Assembly: GCF_030532195.1 (NCBI RefSeq)
Contig: NZ_JAUNLP010000003.1
Location: 137,866 to 201,865 of the forward strand
Origin: Corynebacterium sp.
GTDB taxonomy: Bacteria > Actinomycetota > Actinomycetes > Mycobacteriales > Mycobacteriaceae
Length of the DNA: 64,000 bases
Direction: 5' to 3'
Positions 27,180 through 36,300 of the stretch are shown piece by piece. The notes beneath the pieces are model-generated. The model ran no database searches and was not told where the DNA came from. It saw nothing but the letters and a program-made list of their open reading frames with translations. Position numbers and translations under genes: made by a program. Position 1 is the first letter of the stretch. Every line of letters begins with the position of its first letter.

Positions 27180-27649
27180 CGTTCTCCTCTTAACTTTCGG
27201 ACTAACCTCCGCGTCATACTTCTCGGAGGCAGTCGCTTTCGCGAGCTTTCGCTTTCTGCTTCCAGTTGTGACGCGACAACTGGAGATCCCCACTGGGAGA
27301 ATCTCAATTACGTAACGATACTCAAACAATTCTCAACAACCAAGTCCGAATCGTAATCTTTTCGTAACATTACGAACTTTTGTTTAGAAAACCTCTGGTT
27401 ATGGGAGAAAACACCGTTCATCAGTAGGGAAATTACAAATAGGTAATTTCACCCCCGCCCTTTATATGAACTGAAACTAAAAACAACCCGAGCACAGCCC
27501 AAACACAATGCGAACACGATCTAAGCGCAACCTGGGTATGCAAAAGCCCGTGCACCAACTCGGTACACGGGCTCACATTTGCTCTTTCTAGCCCCCTAGG
27601 CCCTCCCACAAAATCGTGGCAGAACTAACAGAACTAGCCGCAGGGAGAA
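27180..27649. promoter_or_regulatory. Gap between mycolyltransferase and ubiA, where aftB is usually found
   Basis: These 470 bp hold the promoter of the mycolyltransferase and the terminator of the ubiA operon, and no gene. A perfect palindrome TTCGTAA-CA-TTACGAA lies at 27361-27376. Similar CGTAA/TTACG pieces lie nearby (27309-27316, 27350-27355), suggesting several binding sites of one regulator. The stretch is AT-rich compared with its neighbours. Confidence 0.5.
27545..27573 (-). terminator. Terminator of the glfT2-PAP2-ubiA operon
   Basis: AGCCCGTG at 27545-27552 pairs with 27566-27573, and the stem continues after one mismatch with 3 bp. On the minus strand four T residues follow. It is 77 bp beyond the ubiA stop. 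Confidence 0.75.
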
Positions 27650-28702
27650 TTACCCCATAGCCGGCACAACATAGACCGCAATGGCGATGGTAATCAGCCA
27701 CAGCACAGCTAGTGCCTGCAGTGCACGGTCACGCAGCGCAATCTCATCTGGGCTGCCGGCATCGCCGCGGTCAACGTCAGCCGCGAAGCGCAGAATTGCC
27801 ACTGTGAACGGCACCATCGAGATCTCATACCAGATTGCCGAGGCCGAGGAAGTACCTGGCACACGGCCCATCTCGAAGCCCCACAGCGCGTAGGAGAGCA
27901 CCACCGCAGTTGCGGCCAGCGTCCAAACAAAGCGCAGGTAGGTTGCGGTGTAGCCCTGCAGTGACTTACGAATCTTCTTGCCCGTGCGCTCTGCCAGAAG
28001 CAGCTCAGCGTAGCGCTTACCGGCCGCCATAAACAGCGAACCGAATGCTGCGACCAGCAGGAACCACTGCGACAGGTGAATGTTCGCTGCCACACCGCCG
28101 GCCATTGCTCGCAGCATAAAGCCCGAGGACACCAGTGCGATATCGATCACCGGCTGGTGCTTTAAGCCGAAACAGTAGCCCAGCTGCAGCGCAATATATA
28201 CAGCCACGACAATGGCCAGACCAGGGCCTTCCGAAGCAAACCACGACACCGCAATCGATGCGATAATCAACACCACCGCCATGGCATAGGCCATATTCAC
28301 CGGCAGCACACCAGCGGCAATTGGGCGGAATCGTTTGGTCGGATGCGCGCGGTCAGCCTCGACATCGCGAGCATCATTAATCAGATAAATAGACGACGCC
28401 GCCAGACAGAAGGCCACGAAGGCCACCAGGATGTCAACAGCGAGAGTGCCAATCGAACGGCCGGAGTTCATAATCTCATTGCCGCCCGCGAGCGGGGCCG
28501 CAATGACGAGCACGTTCTTCACCCACTGCTTGGGGCGAAGCGCCTTAATCATTCCATCGAGCAGATTCTTCGGAGGCTGACCCTGCGGGTGTGCAGGCTC
28601 ATCAATACCGGAAGTGTGCGGCTCCGAGCCGATGCGCGAAGCATGATGTGCTTGCCGACTATCTGGCACGTTGGACACGTTATTATTCTCCGCCTGCGTC
28701 AC
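27650..28702 (-). CDS. ubiA: Decaprenyl-phosphate phosphoribosyltransferase (Rv3806c type)
   Basis: A 350-residue UbiA-superfamily membrane enzyme. It transfers phosphoribose from PRPP to decaprenyl phosphate, the first step to the arabinose donor DPA. The first acidic motif is clear: NDARDVEADRAHPTKRFRP near residue 95. About nine membrane helices follow, with the second polar cluster around GKRYAELL. I choose the GTG at 28702, which overlaps the last base of the PAP2 stop (TAGTG) and has AAGGAA upstream; an ATG at 28738 is the alternative. It is co-transcribed after glfT2 and PAP2, as in mycobacteria. Confidence 0.9.
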   Translation of the reverse strand: MTQAENNNVSNVPDSRQAHHASRIGSEPHTSGIDEPAHPQGQPPKNLLDGMIKALRPKQWVKNVLVIAAPLAGGNEIMNSGRSIGTLAVDILVAFVAFCLAASSIYLINDARDVEADRAHPTKRFRPIAAGVLPVNMAYAMAVVLIIASIAVSWFASEGPGLAIVVAVYIALQLGYCFGLKHQPVIDIALVSSGFMLRAMAGGVAANIHLSQWFLLVAAFGSLFMAAGKRYAELLLAERTGKKIRKSLQGYTATYLRFVWTLAATAVVLSYALWGFEMGRVPGTSSASAIWYEISMVPFTVAILRFAADVDRGDAGSPDEIALRDRALQALAVLWLITIAIAVYVVPAMG

Positions 28703-29289
28703 TATGCATTCCTTTCCGAAATGGTGGGCTGTTCGCACTGGTCACGCCGTGCCGTTTTCGGCTCGATGACCCTATCACCTATTTTGTCGACTGCAACTGC
28801 TGTTGCTGCACCCAGCGCCGCGCCAAGTGCCACATCTGTTGGGTAGTGCACACCCAGCACAAGGCGGGAGAGCATAATTGCCGGCACACCCACGATTGGT
28901 GCCACCGGGTACCCCAGCTTGCCAATTCCCACCAGCGCCGCAGTCGTCGATGTCGCGTGCGAGGAAGGGAAACTCAGTTTACTAGGAGTGCCGACGCCAA
29001 TTGCTATACGACGATCATGGGGACGCGGGCGGCGGACAATGCGCTTAATCACAACGGATGCGGCGTGCGAGGTAAAAGCTGCAACACCGACCTTTGCCCA
29101 CTCCGTGCGTCGCTCCTTGTCAATAGCTGCCCCAAGAGCAGCCAGCCCCATCCAGCCCAGGGCGTGCTCGCCGAAAAAGCTCATCGCACGCGCGGTGGGT
29201 AGCACGCCGGGGACGTCGTTAAGCGAATGCTGAATAGAAACGAGAACGTCGGACTCGCCGAACGGGTCGCCTTTAATTTTCGAAGACAT
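28702..29289 (-). CDS. PAP2 phosphatase, decaprenylphosphoryl-phosphoribose phosphatase (Rv3807c type)
   Basis: A 195-residue PAP2-superfamily membrane phosphatase. All three motifs are visible: KRIVRRPRP, FPSSHATST and SRLVLGVHYPTDV. By position between glfT2 and ubiA it matches Rv3807c, thought to remove the 5-phosphate from decaprenylphosphoryl-phosphoribose in arabinan donor synthesis. The gene overlaps the end of glfT2 by 17 bp and the ubiA start by 1 bp, so the three are tightly coupled. Substrate is inferred from context. Confidence 0.88.
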   Translation of the reverse strand: MSSKIKGDPFGESDVLVSIQHSLNDVPGVLPTARAMSFFGEHALGWMGLAALGAAIDKERRTEWAKVGVAAFTSHAASVVIKRIVRRPRPHDRRIAIGVGTPSKLSFPSSHATSTTAALVGIGKLGYPVAPIVGVPAIMLSRLVLGVHYPTDVALGAALGAATAVAVDKIGDRVIEPKTARRDQCEQPTISERNA

Positions 29290-31333
29290 CGGCCCAGGCC
29301 TTCCTACTGGTCAGATGGTCATAGGCCGCGCGGTAGCGAGCCTGCAATTGTTCAAAACGCTCCTCAACCTGCTTCTGCAGCTCCCAGGACTCCTCCAACA
29401 GAGCCTTGGCCTTGTCGCGGTCACGTTGGCGGTAGACCACACCACGACCATCGGCGGTGGTGACGGTTGCGCCGTCAACGCGAGACAGCGAGAACCAGCG
29501 GGCTTCCAACGGCGCCAGGTTGGCCTGCGGTGTCACGTGGTGCTCCGGATTTTCCGGGCGCACGCTGTGGAGCAGGCCCTTTGCCAGCCAGCCGACCTTC
29601 TTGAGCTTGCCCAGGCGACCACCGACATCCTTGGTCGGAACTCCCGGAATTCCCGACGGCTTCGGCAGATCACCAGCGCTTGGCAGCACAACGGCATCCG
29701 GGAAGTTCTTGCGCATTGCGTTGATGCGCGGCAGTGAGGTTTCGAGAATGTCGAAAAGGTGCTCCGGGCCTGCCAGGAAGTCCTTCATAGCTTCGTTCTG
29801 GATGGCGACGGTGGAGTACTCCAGGCACAGCAGGTGCTTGAACGTAGCCTTGCGCATGGAACGGACAATGCCGGCGGCATCGCCCTCGTGCTGGAGAGCC
29901 GCGACAATCAAGCGGTTGCGCAGGTGGAAGTACGCCTGCCAGTCAATGGCGTCATCCTTATCCGACCAGGCCATATGCCAAATTGCCACGCCCGGCCACG
30001 TAGCCGTCGGAAAGCCCGCCTTGCCCGCGCGCAGACCGTATTCGGCATCGTCCCACTTAATAAACAGCGGCAGTGGTTGACCGATGGTCTCTGCCGCGAC
30101 GCGCGGGATGAGACACATCCACCAACCATTGAACTCGACGTCAATGCGGCGGTGCAGGTCCTTGGAATCGACGACCTCGCCGGTGGCGTTGGTTCCGTGC
30201 TCACCGCGATCGCGCAGCGGGTGGGCGTAAAAGTCGTGGTCATAGTGGACGTGCGGCGCGGAGGTCCACATGAAGTCGTGGCGGCCGATGACCTCACCCA
30301 TCGAGTGCAGGTGGCTGCGTTCCTGCAGGTTGAGCATCTGTCCGCCCACCAGCATCGGGCGCTTGGCAAAGCGGCCAACAGCAACCGCGCGCAGGATGGA
30401 ATCCGGCTCAATGGCGATGTCATCATCCATGTAAAGGATGAACGGGCTGTCCGTGGCGCGCTTCGGATCGGAGTCCGGCCCGCCCAGGGCCTCATACATA
30501 ATGCGCGAGTATCCGCCGGAACCACCGAGGTTGCCCTGCGGGAAGATGCGCAGACGATCGCCGAAGTGCTTCGCGACGGCATCGAAACCCGGCTCATCAG
30601 CGGGGTGCTTTGTGCCCTGGTCAGGCATCAAAACTGCATCAATAATCGCATCGACTTCCGGATCCGAGGACAGCGCCTCAAGTGCTGCGACAGCATCGGT
30701 TGGGCGGTTGAACGTCGGAATACCGATGGTGACGCGGCCTTCCGGGGCCGGGTGCTCGGAGCCATCCGGGTAGGTCTGGCTTGGTGCCGCGATATCCGAG
30801 TACCACGCCGCCGAGTGGATCTCGACGTCCGTCTCACAGGTCAGGTCGAACCAAATCCAGCCGCCGTCTTCGAACTGCGTCAGCGGTACGGAAATCTCAC
30901 AGACGTGTACATCCTTGCCGTCGACCTTGGCCTCTGCACCCTCGGCGGCAGCACCCAAATCGCCGACGACCTTACCGGTCACAGCGATACGAGCACCGTC
31001 AATCTTCGAACGGTAAATATCCACACGCGCCGTGCCGGACAGCTCCAGGCGCAGGACTACATTTTCCAGATTGGTCCACCGACGCCAGTACGACGCCGGA
31101 AAAGCATTGAAGTAGGTTTCAAAACTTACTTCATCGCCCGCCGGAATGCTTGCCGACGTGCGCGAATGCGCCTGTACACGACCAGTGTTGGTCTCCGGTT
31201 CAACCAGGTAGAGCGAGCGGACATCACGCGGCTCACCCAACTTGGGCAGCAAAATCCGCTGCAGGCGTTCAACGGCAAGGCTTGACGACGTTGTCGGGTT
31301 TTTTGTCCGCTTTTGTTCGGGCTGTGATGCCAT
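29273..31333 (-). CDS. glfT2: Galactofuranosyltransferase GlfT2
   Basis: A 686-residue bifunctional beta-1,5/beta-1,6 galactofuranosyltransferase that builds the galactan of arabinogalactan from UDP-Galf. The N-terminal beta-sandwich (about 1-190) is followed by a GT-A domain with IPTFNRPTDAVAALEAL, the metal-binding YMDDDIAIEP and the acceptor-site FIKWDDAEYGLR, then a helical C-terminal part. Length is near that of the mycobacterial enzyme (637) with a longer tail. The ATG at 31333 is preferred to the TTG at 31345. It leads the operon with PAP2 and ubiA. Its substrate-making partner glf is about 12 kb away, beyond the restriction island. Confidence 0.93.
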   Translation of the reverse strand: MASQPEQKRTKNPTTSSSLAVERLQRILLPKLGEPRDVRSLYLVEPETNTGRVQAHSRTSASIPAGDEVSFETYFNAFPASYWRRWTNLENVVLRLELSGTARVDIYRSKIDGARIAVTGKVVGDLGAAAEGAEAKVDGKDVHVCEISVPLTQFEDGGWIWFDLTCETDVEIHSAAWYSDIAAPSQTYPDGSEHPAPEGRVTIGIPTFNRPTDAVAALEALSSDPEVDAIIDAVLMPDQGTKHPADEPGFDAVAKHFGDRLRIFPQGNLGGSGGYSRIMYEALGGPDSDPKRATDSPFILYMDDDIAIEPDSILRAVAVGRFAKRPMLVGGQMLNLQERSHLHSMGEVIGRHDFMWTSAPHVHYDHDFYAHPLRDRGEHGTNATGEVVDSKDLHRRIDVEFNGWWMCLIPRVAAETIGQPLPLFIKWDDAEYGLRAGKAGFPTATWPGVAIWHMAWSDKDDAIDWQAYFHLRNRLIVAALQHEGDAAGIVRSMRKATFKHLLCLEYSTVAIQNEAMKDFLAGPEHLFDILETSLPRINAMRKNFPDAVVLPSAGDLPKPSGIPGVPTKDVGGRLGKLKKVGWLAKGLLHSVRPENPEHHVTPQANLAPLEARWFSLSRVDGATVTTADGRGVVYRQRDRDKAKALLEESWELQKQVEERFEQLQARYRAAYDHLTSRKAWADVFEN

Positions 31334-31468
31334 GAGACGTATCAACCGCTTTCCGAATGGTCTACCAGGTATTGCCGCCGATAATTTACCGACGTTTCTA
31401 TCTCATAGCATCCTAGTGCCAGTGGCGGATTGGCTCTGTTTGCCACGCTAGCGACTGCCCAGAATGTG

Positions 31469-31511
31469 ACAGCCCTATGCGCGGCGGCTTAGATGCTGCG
31501 CATAGGGCTGT
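31469..31511 (-). terminator. Terminator after the third mycolyltransferase
   Basis: ACAGCCCTATGCGC at 31469-31482 pairs perfectly with 31498-31511 (14 bp, 15-nt loop). It lies 63 bp past the stop of the minus-strand gene at 31574. On this strand only a weak T stretch follows. Confidence 0.72.
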
Positions 31512-31573
31512 TTAGTTCAGTATGTAGTTGTAAGAGCTGGTTTAGACTCCTGCTGGTTTAGGCTCCTGCTGAG

Positions 31574-32587
31574 TTAGGCGCCGAGGAATCCCTCGATGCG
31601 AGCCCTGTTGTTCTGCAGGTTGCGCTCCCAGGTCGGCCAGTCATGGATACCGGTCTTTTCGTATTCGAAGGTGGCATCCAGGCCGGTGGTGCGAGCGCGC
31701 ATTTCAAATTCGCGGGTGGACAGGCGCGACAGCGACTCCAGCGCAACGCCGCCGACCTTCGGGATTGCGCGGTAGAGGTTCTTCGGGTCGCGAACCTCAT
31801 CCGGAACACCATTTGCCGAGGTAATTACCAGGTCCAGACCCTTCATCTTGTCGACGTTCAGGTATGGATCATTGCGGACGCGCTCCTTGGACATCGGGGC
31901 ACCCCACATATCAAAAGAGGTGTAGCCAGCCGACAGCTGAGCGGCCTCAATAGCAGTGGTCATGCCCGGCGCGGTGGTGTGCAGGTAACCGGAGAAGGCC
32001 AGAGCCTGACCGAACTGGTCACGGTGGTTATAGGCCAGTGACAGGGCAGCCGATGCGCCCATGGACAGACCAGCCACCGAGTTACCGGTGCGGGAAATAC
32101 CGAACTCACGCTCCAGGTAGACCGGCAGTTCCTGAGTCAGGAAGGTCTCCCACTTGTTTACAAACGGACCCTGCGGGCCGAACGACGGACGTTTCCAGTC
32201 GGTGTAGAAGCTGCCGCCACCGCCACCTGGGATAACGAGGTTGACGTTGGAGCCTTCAAAAGTGCGAGGAGCGTTGCCGCGCTCAACCCAGTCAGAGGCA
32301 TCTACCGGGCTGCGCAGACCATCGAGGAGGTAGAGGGCCTTGTTACCACCATTGGCAGAGGCCACAATCTGGACCGGGATGTTGCGGTCCATGGACGGTG
32401 AATACACCTGGCACTTCTGGGTGAAGTACTGGTAAGAGTCCCATTCACAACCCGGGCGCAGGGCGCCACGGTCACCAGCTGCACTTGCAGCAGGTGCCAT
32501 AGTCAGAGCAGATGCAGCCACAGCCACTGCGGAAGCCACAGCTGCCACCTTTCGGCGCCAACCACGGAAAGTAGAGGTGATCTTCAC
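31574..32587 (-). CDS. Secreted mycolyltransferase (Cmt/antigen 85 family), third copy
   Basis: A 337-residue secreted protein. The signal peptide ends ASAAGD near residue 37. The mature N-terminus RPGCEWDSYQYFTQKCQ has the conserved cysteine pair, FYTDWKRP follows, and AGLSMGASAALSLA carries the nucleophile. The histidine region reads TGIHDWPTW, with Asp where the other two copies have Ser. It starts at GTG 32587 with GAGGAG upstream. It is most like the copy at 26136, so the two are paralogues. Its promoter lies in the AT-rich gap to its right. Substrate in this organism is unclear given the missing mycolate genes. Confidence 0.92.
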   Translation of the reverse strand: MKITSTFRGWRRKVAAVASAVAVAASALTMAPAASAAGDRGALRPGCEWDSYQYFTQKCQVYSPSMDRNIPVQIVASANGGNKALYLLDGLRSPVDASDWVERGNAPRTFEGSNVNLVIPGGGGGSFYTDWKRPSFGPQGPFVNKWETFLTQELPVYLEREFGISRTGNSVAGLSMGASAALSLAYNHRDQFGQALAFSGYLHTTAPGMTTAIEAAQLSAGYTSFDMWGAPMSKERVRNDPYLNVDKMKGLDLVITSANGVPDEVRDPKNLYRAIPKVGGVALESLSRLSTREFEMRARTTGLDATFEYEKTGIHDWPTWERNLQNNRARIEGFLGA

Positions 32588-32888
32588 GTGTGCATTCTCC
32601 TCACATTGCGCTTCTTAATGCGTCTTCCCACAGGCAAGGGAAGAGCATTCAGGCGAGACCGCCCTTTAAAAGAATTTCCTTAAGAAATAATGAATCTCTG
32701 ACGAACTTACTCGTCTTTGGCGGTGCTTTCCAGGCAAAACTCCAAGATTTTGCCTTAATTTTGAAAAACAACAAAGCTAACGCTGTTGTGGTCTTTGATG
32801 CCCACATGAAGTGACCTAGCCTCGTACCCTCAACGTACTTTTTGCTAAAAGTTGAAGCCCCACTCGTCGTTCTGCAACGATTTTCCGC
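32588..32888. promoter_or_regulatory. AT-rich gap between mycolyltransferase and GNAT genes
   Basis: This 301-bp gap holds the two divergent promoters. It is markedly AT-rich from about 32660 to 32800, with several TTTAA and TTAATT stretches able to act as -10 elements. I see no inverted repeat of note and no supported gene. Confidence 0.35.
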
Positions 32889-33344
32889 ATGAACCCCCGA
32901 ATGACAGCGACAACCCGCAGGTGTATAGGACCAGAAGAGTATCCAGCACTGGTCGACATTTGGCGCAGTGCCGTTCGCGCGACGCATCACTTCCTAACCG
33001 AGGAGGACTTTCAGGCAATCGAAAGCAACCTCAGCCCGGCATATTTCCCGGCAGCCCACCTCTTTGTCGCAGAATGCAACAACCACCCCGTCGGTTTTGC
33101 CGGGGTGGTTGAGGACAGCCTGGAAATGCTGTTTGTCGCCGATGAATTCCGTGGTCAGGGCGTTGGCTCGCTACTGCTTCGCTATGCCGTAGACCAGCTC
33201 GGGGTGCGAAAAGTCGATGTCAATGAGCAGAATCCGGGAGCAGTCGGCTTTTACCTACACCATGGTTTCGTACAGGGTGGACGCGACGACCTGGATGCTG
33301 ATGGTCGGCCGTATCCGATTTTGCATTTCGCGATTGAGGGCTAG
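32889..33344 (+). CDS. GNAT-family N-acetyltransferase
   Basis: A 151-residue GNAT protein. The acetyl-CoA-binding motif is EMLFVADEFRGQGVGSLLLRYAV near residue 85, and the later strand VDVNEQNPGAVGFYLHHGFVQGG completes the fold. It resembles YjaB-type acetyltransferases. The substrate cannot be told from sequence. An ATG at 32901 is an alternative start; neither has a good Shine-Dalgarno. It converges with hsdR; a small 7-bp hairpin (33339-33357) spans its stop codon. Confidence 0.82.
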   Translation: MNPRMTATTRRCIGPEEYPALVDIWRSAVRATHHFLTEEDFQAIESNLSPAYFPAAHLFVAECNNHPVGFAGVVEDSLEMLFVADEFRGQGVGSLLLRYAVDQLGVRKVDVNEQNPGAVGFYLHHGFVQGGRDDLDADGRPYPILHFAIEG

Positions 33345-33391
33345 CTCCTGGCTAGCCGCTAGTGAGCGCCCCCTACTAATATCCAGCGCTA

Positions 33392-36300
33392 CTATGCTGA
33401 CCCCGCCCCTGGGTCCGCAGTCTCCGCAATCCTGTCGAGCCTGTCCTTAATATCCGTGACTGTGGCGATGTTGTCGTCGAAAACGTCGAAGGGCGTGCCG
33501 TGGTCGGCGTAAGGGGAATCAAAGAGGTCGCTCATCGTCACTACGCCGTTGAGCATCAGCCCGCGGATTAGTCTGTTCATAAAGTCCAGCTGCACGGAGT
33601 TGAGCTTGGAGCCGTCCAGGAAGTCGGCGAATGCCTCGCGTGCCGCCGATTCTTCCAGTCCAACCAGCCCACGCACGAAGCGCGGCAGCGACATGCCCAA
33701 TTGGTCGCGTAAGCCCTCTACATCTGCAATGCCAGCGCTTGCGACCAATTCCTCTAGCGCGGCGATATCCGCAGCCGAGAGCTCCTTTGCTCTACGGATT
33801 TTCTGAAGAACCAGCGCGTCACCGTGAGCTTCGATAACCTTACGAATCTTGTCCTCCACCGTGCTGCCAATCACTGTGGTGGATGCGCTTTCAAGCGGTA
33901 CGTCCACCATCCGCAGCTCACCAAGTTCGTCCGCCACATCAATCACGACCTGGTTCCGCTTGCCCTTGTCCACGTATTGCACCAGGCCTCGCACACCCCT
34001 GCGCAGTAGTTCCAGGTCATCGGGGGTGATGCCCTCCCACCACTCCGGGCTGACTGCCTGTTCGAGGCGCTCGGCCTGCTTCGCAATCGCCGGCACATTC
34101 AGCTTGGTAAGCAAATTGTTCGCAATATGCTGCACGCGCCCGCGCTTGTTGTCGCTAATCTCCTTACCTTCTGCCAAAGCCACTTGCATGTTGATAATCA
34201 GCAGATCGAAGCGTTTCGCAAACTCGTTTTCGCCCGCACTTTGGAACGGCAGGTGCGCTAATCGCTGCTCCATCTCTGCCAGATCCGCCGTCTCGAGGTT
34301 GTCCCAGCTTGCTTCACGACGGTACTTTGCCAGCACTGGTCGGTCAGCAGGTCGCACCAACGCGCTTGCGTCCGGCACGTCAATTAACTGGCGCCTCAAC
34401 AAATCCTTGGTGTCGTTGCGCAAGGGACCGTCGTCAAGCGAATCAATCATCCGGAGACGCTGCGCGAAGAGACGCTCGGACAGGGACTTTTGGCGGGAGC
34501 CTGCAGTTTCAGTGTAGGCGATTTCGCTGGTGAAATAGTCGAGATTACCGCAGTAGTCGAAAACGTAGAACTCAGTTTTGTCTTGTCCAAGGCCGAAGAG
34601 ATCTTCGCATAGGCGTGTGCCGCGGCCCATCATCTGCCAGAACTTGGTTTTAGAGTAGACGGGCTTGAAGAAGACGAGGTTGACCACGGCGGGCACATCG
34701 ATGCCGGTGTCGAGCATGTCCACGCTGATGGCGACGTCAATGCTGCCGGGTTTGTTGGAGCTGAAGTTTTCAATCAGAGTTTGGGCACGACTGTTGTCAT
34801 GGGTGATGACGGCGCAGTTGAGCACTGGATTGATGTCGACGAGGTGGTCGTGGATGAGCTCGGCGTGTTTCCTGTTACGGGCGAAGATGATGGTTTTGCC
34901 CAGGCGGTCTGCACCTTCGACTTTGATGCCGTTTTCCAGCACCTGTCGCAGCACCAGCTCGATAGTGGAGTGGTTGAAGAGTTTGGCGTTGATTTCCTCG
35001 GCGCTAGCACCTTCGGGCGCTTCGATGGAGTTGCCGTCATCATCTGTACCCCAGTCGATGTCATCGAGTTGGAGCTGTTCTTCGTCGCTGAGCTCATCGA
35101 AATTGATGCCGCGCCGCAGAATTAGCGTCTCGCCTGCATACGGCCGGAAGGGAACCAGGTAGTTATCTGCGACCGCTTCGGCGAGGCTGTATTCGCCGGT
35201 GGGCTTGCCGTCTTCGAGGTGAAAGAGACTATAGGTGTTGTGGTCGACTTCGTTGCGCGGGGTGGCTGTGAGGCCAAAGAGGAGGGCATCGAAGTATTCG
35301 AAGATGCGCTTATAGCGACGGTAAATGCTGCGATGCGCTTCGTCGACGATGATCAGATCGAAGGCGTAGGGGCTGAATTCGGTGCCGAGCTTGTCGATGA
35401 TGGTCTGGTACGTGCAGACATAAATCGACCCAATGCCGTCGGGGTTTTCCAGCAGGTTAACCACACCGGCCTCACCGTAGAGAGCCTGGTAATTCTTGGC
35501 AGCCTGGTTGACCAGTGCTTTCCGGTCGGCGAGGAAGAGCACGTTCTTAGCCCACTTAGCCTGCTGCATCATCTTGGTCAGGGCGATAGCAGTGCGGGTC
35601 TTGCCGGTGCCGGTAGCCATGACCAGCAGCGAGTGGCGGTGTCCAGCCTCGTAGTGCTCGGTGACTGCACGAATGGCTTTTTGCTGGTAGTTGCGTCCGG
35701 CAATCGACTGGTCGATATCGGTTGTGCTCAGCGGCGCACGCCATTTGCGGTTATGGATGATGCGGTAGAGCTCGTCGGCGGTGGCATATCCCTCGACGCT
35801 ACGGGGCGGGTAGCCGTGGCCGCCAGGTAGATTCGCGGCATCGTCCCACATCTTGATGACGTGCCCGTTGGCGTAGTAAATCAGCGGACGCTGTCCGTAC
35901 TGTTTTTCCAAGTCATCAGCATATTGCCGAGCCTGTTCGCAGGCTGCGCTGACCTCGATTGCAGGCTTCTTTGCCTCCACGACGGCCAATGCTTTGCCGT
36001 CACTGCCGTAGAGCACGTAGTCCGCGCGTCCCGACGGCAATGTGACTTCGTAGCGAACATTGCCCGCCTCTGGGGTAAAACCGGCCTCCGCCAGCATGGG
36101 GTCGATGATGTCCCGCCGAGTCTGGGCCTCGCTAATCGCATAGCTTGCCGATATATCCACCTGTCCGGCGTTGCTCTGAGCTTCGACGAGTTCCTGGCGA
36201 GTATTTTCCAGGGCTTGTTCAAGCTGTCGCTTCAGTTCTTCGTTGGCGGCCTGGAGTTCATCGATGCGAGCTTGGCCTTCGAGCGCTTCGGCACGGGCTT

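Noticed and set aside
29759..31285. 508-codon open frame opposite glfT2
   Set aside because: It is an antisense shadow; GlfT2 motifs are on the other strand.
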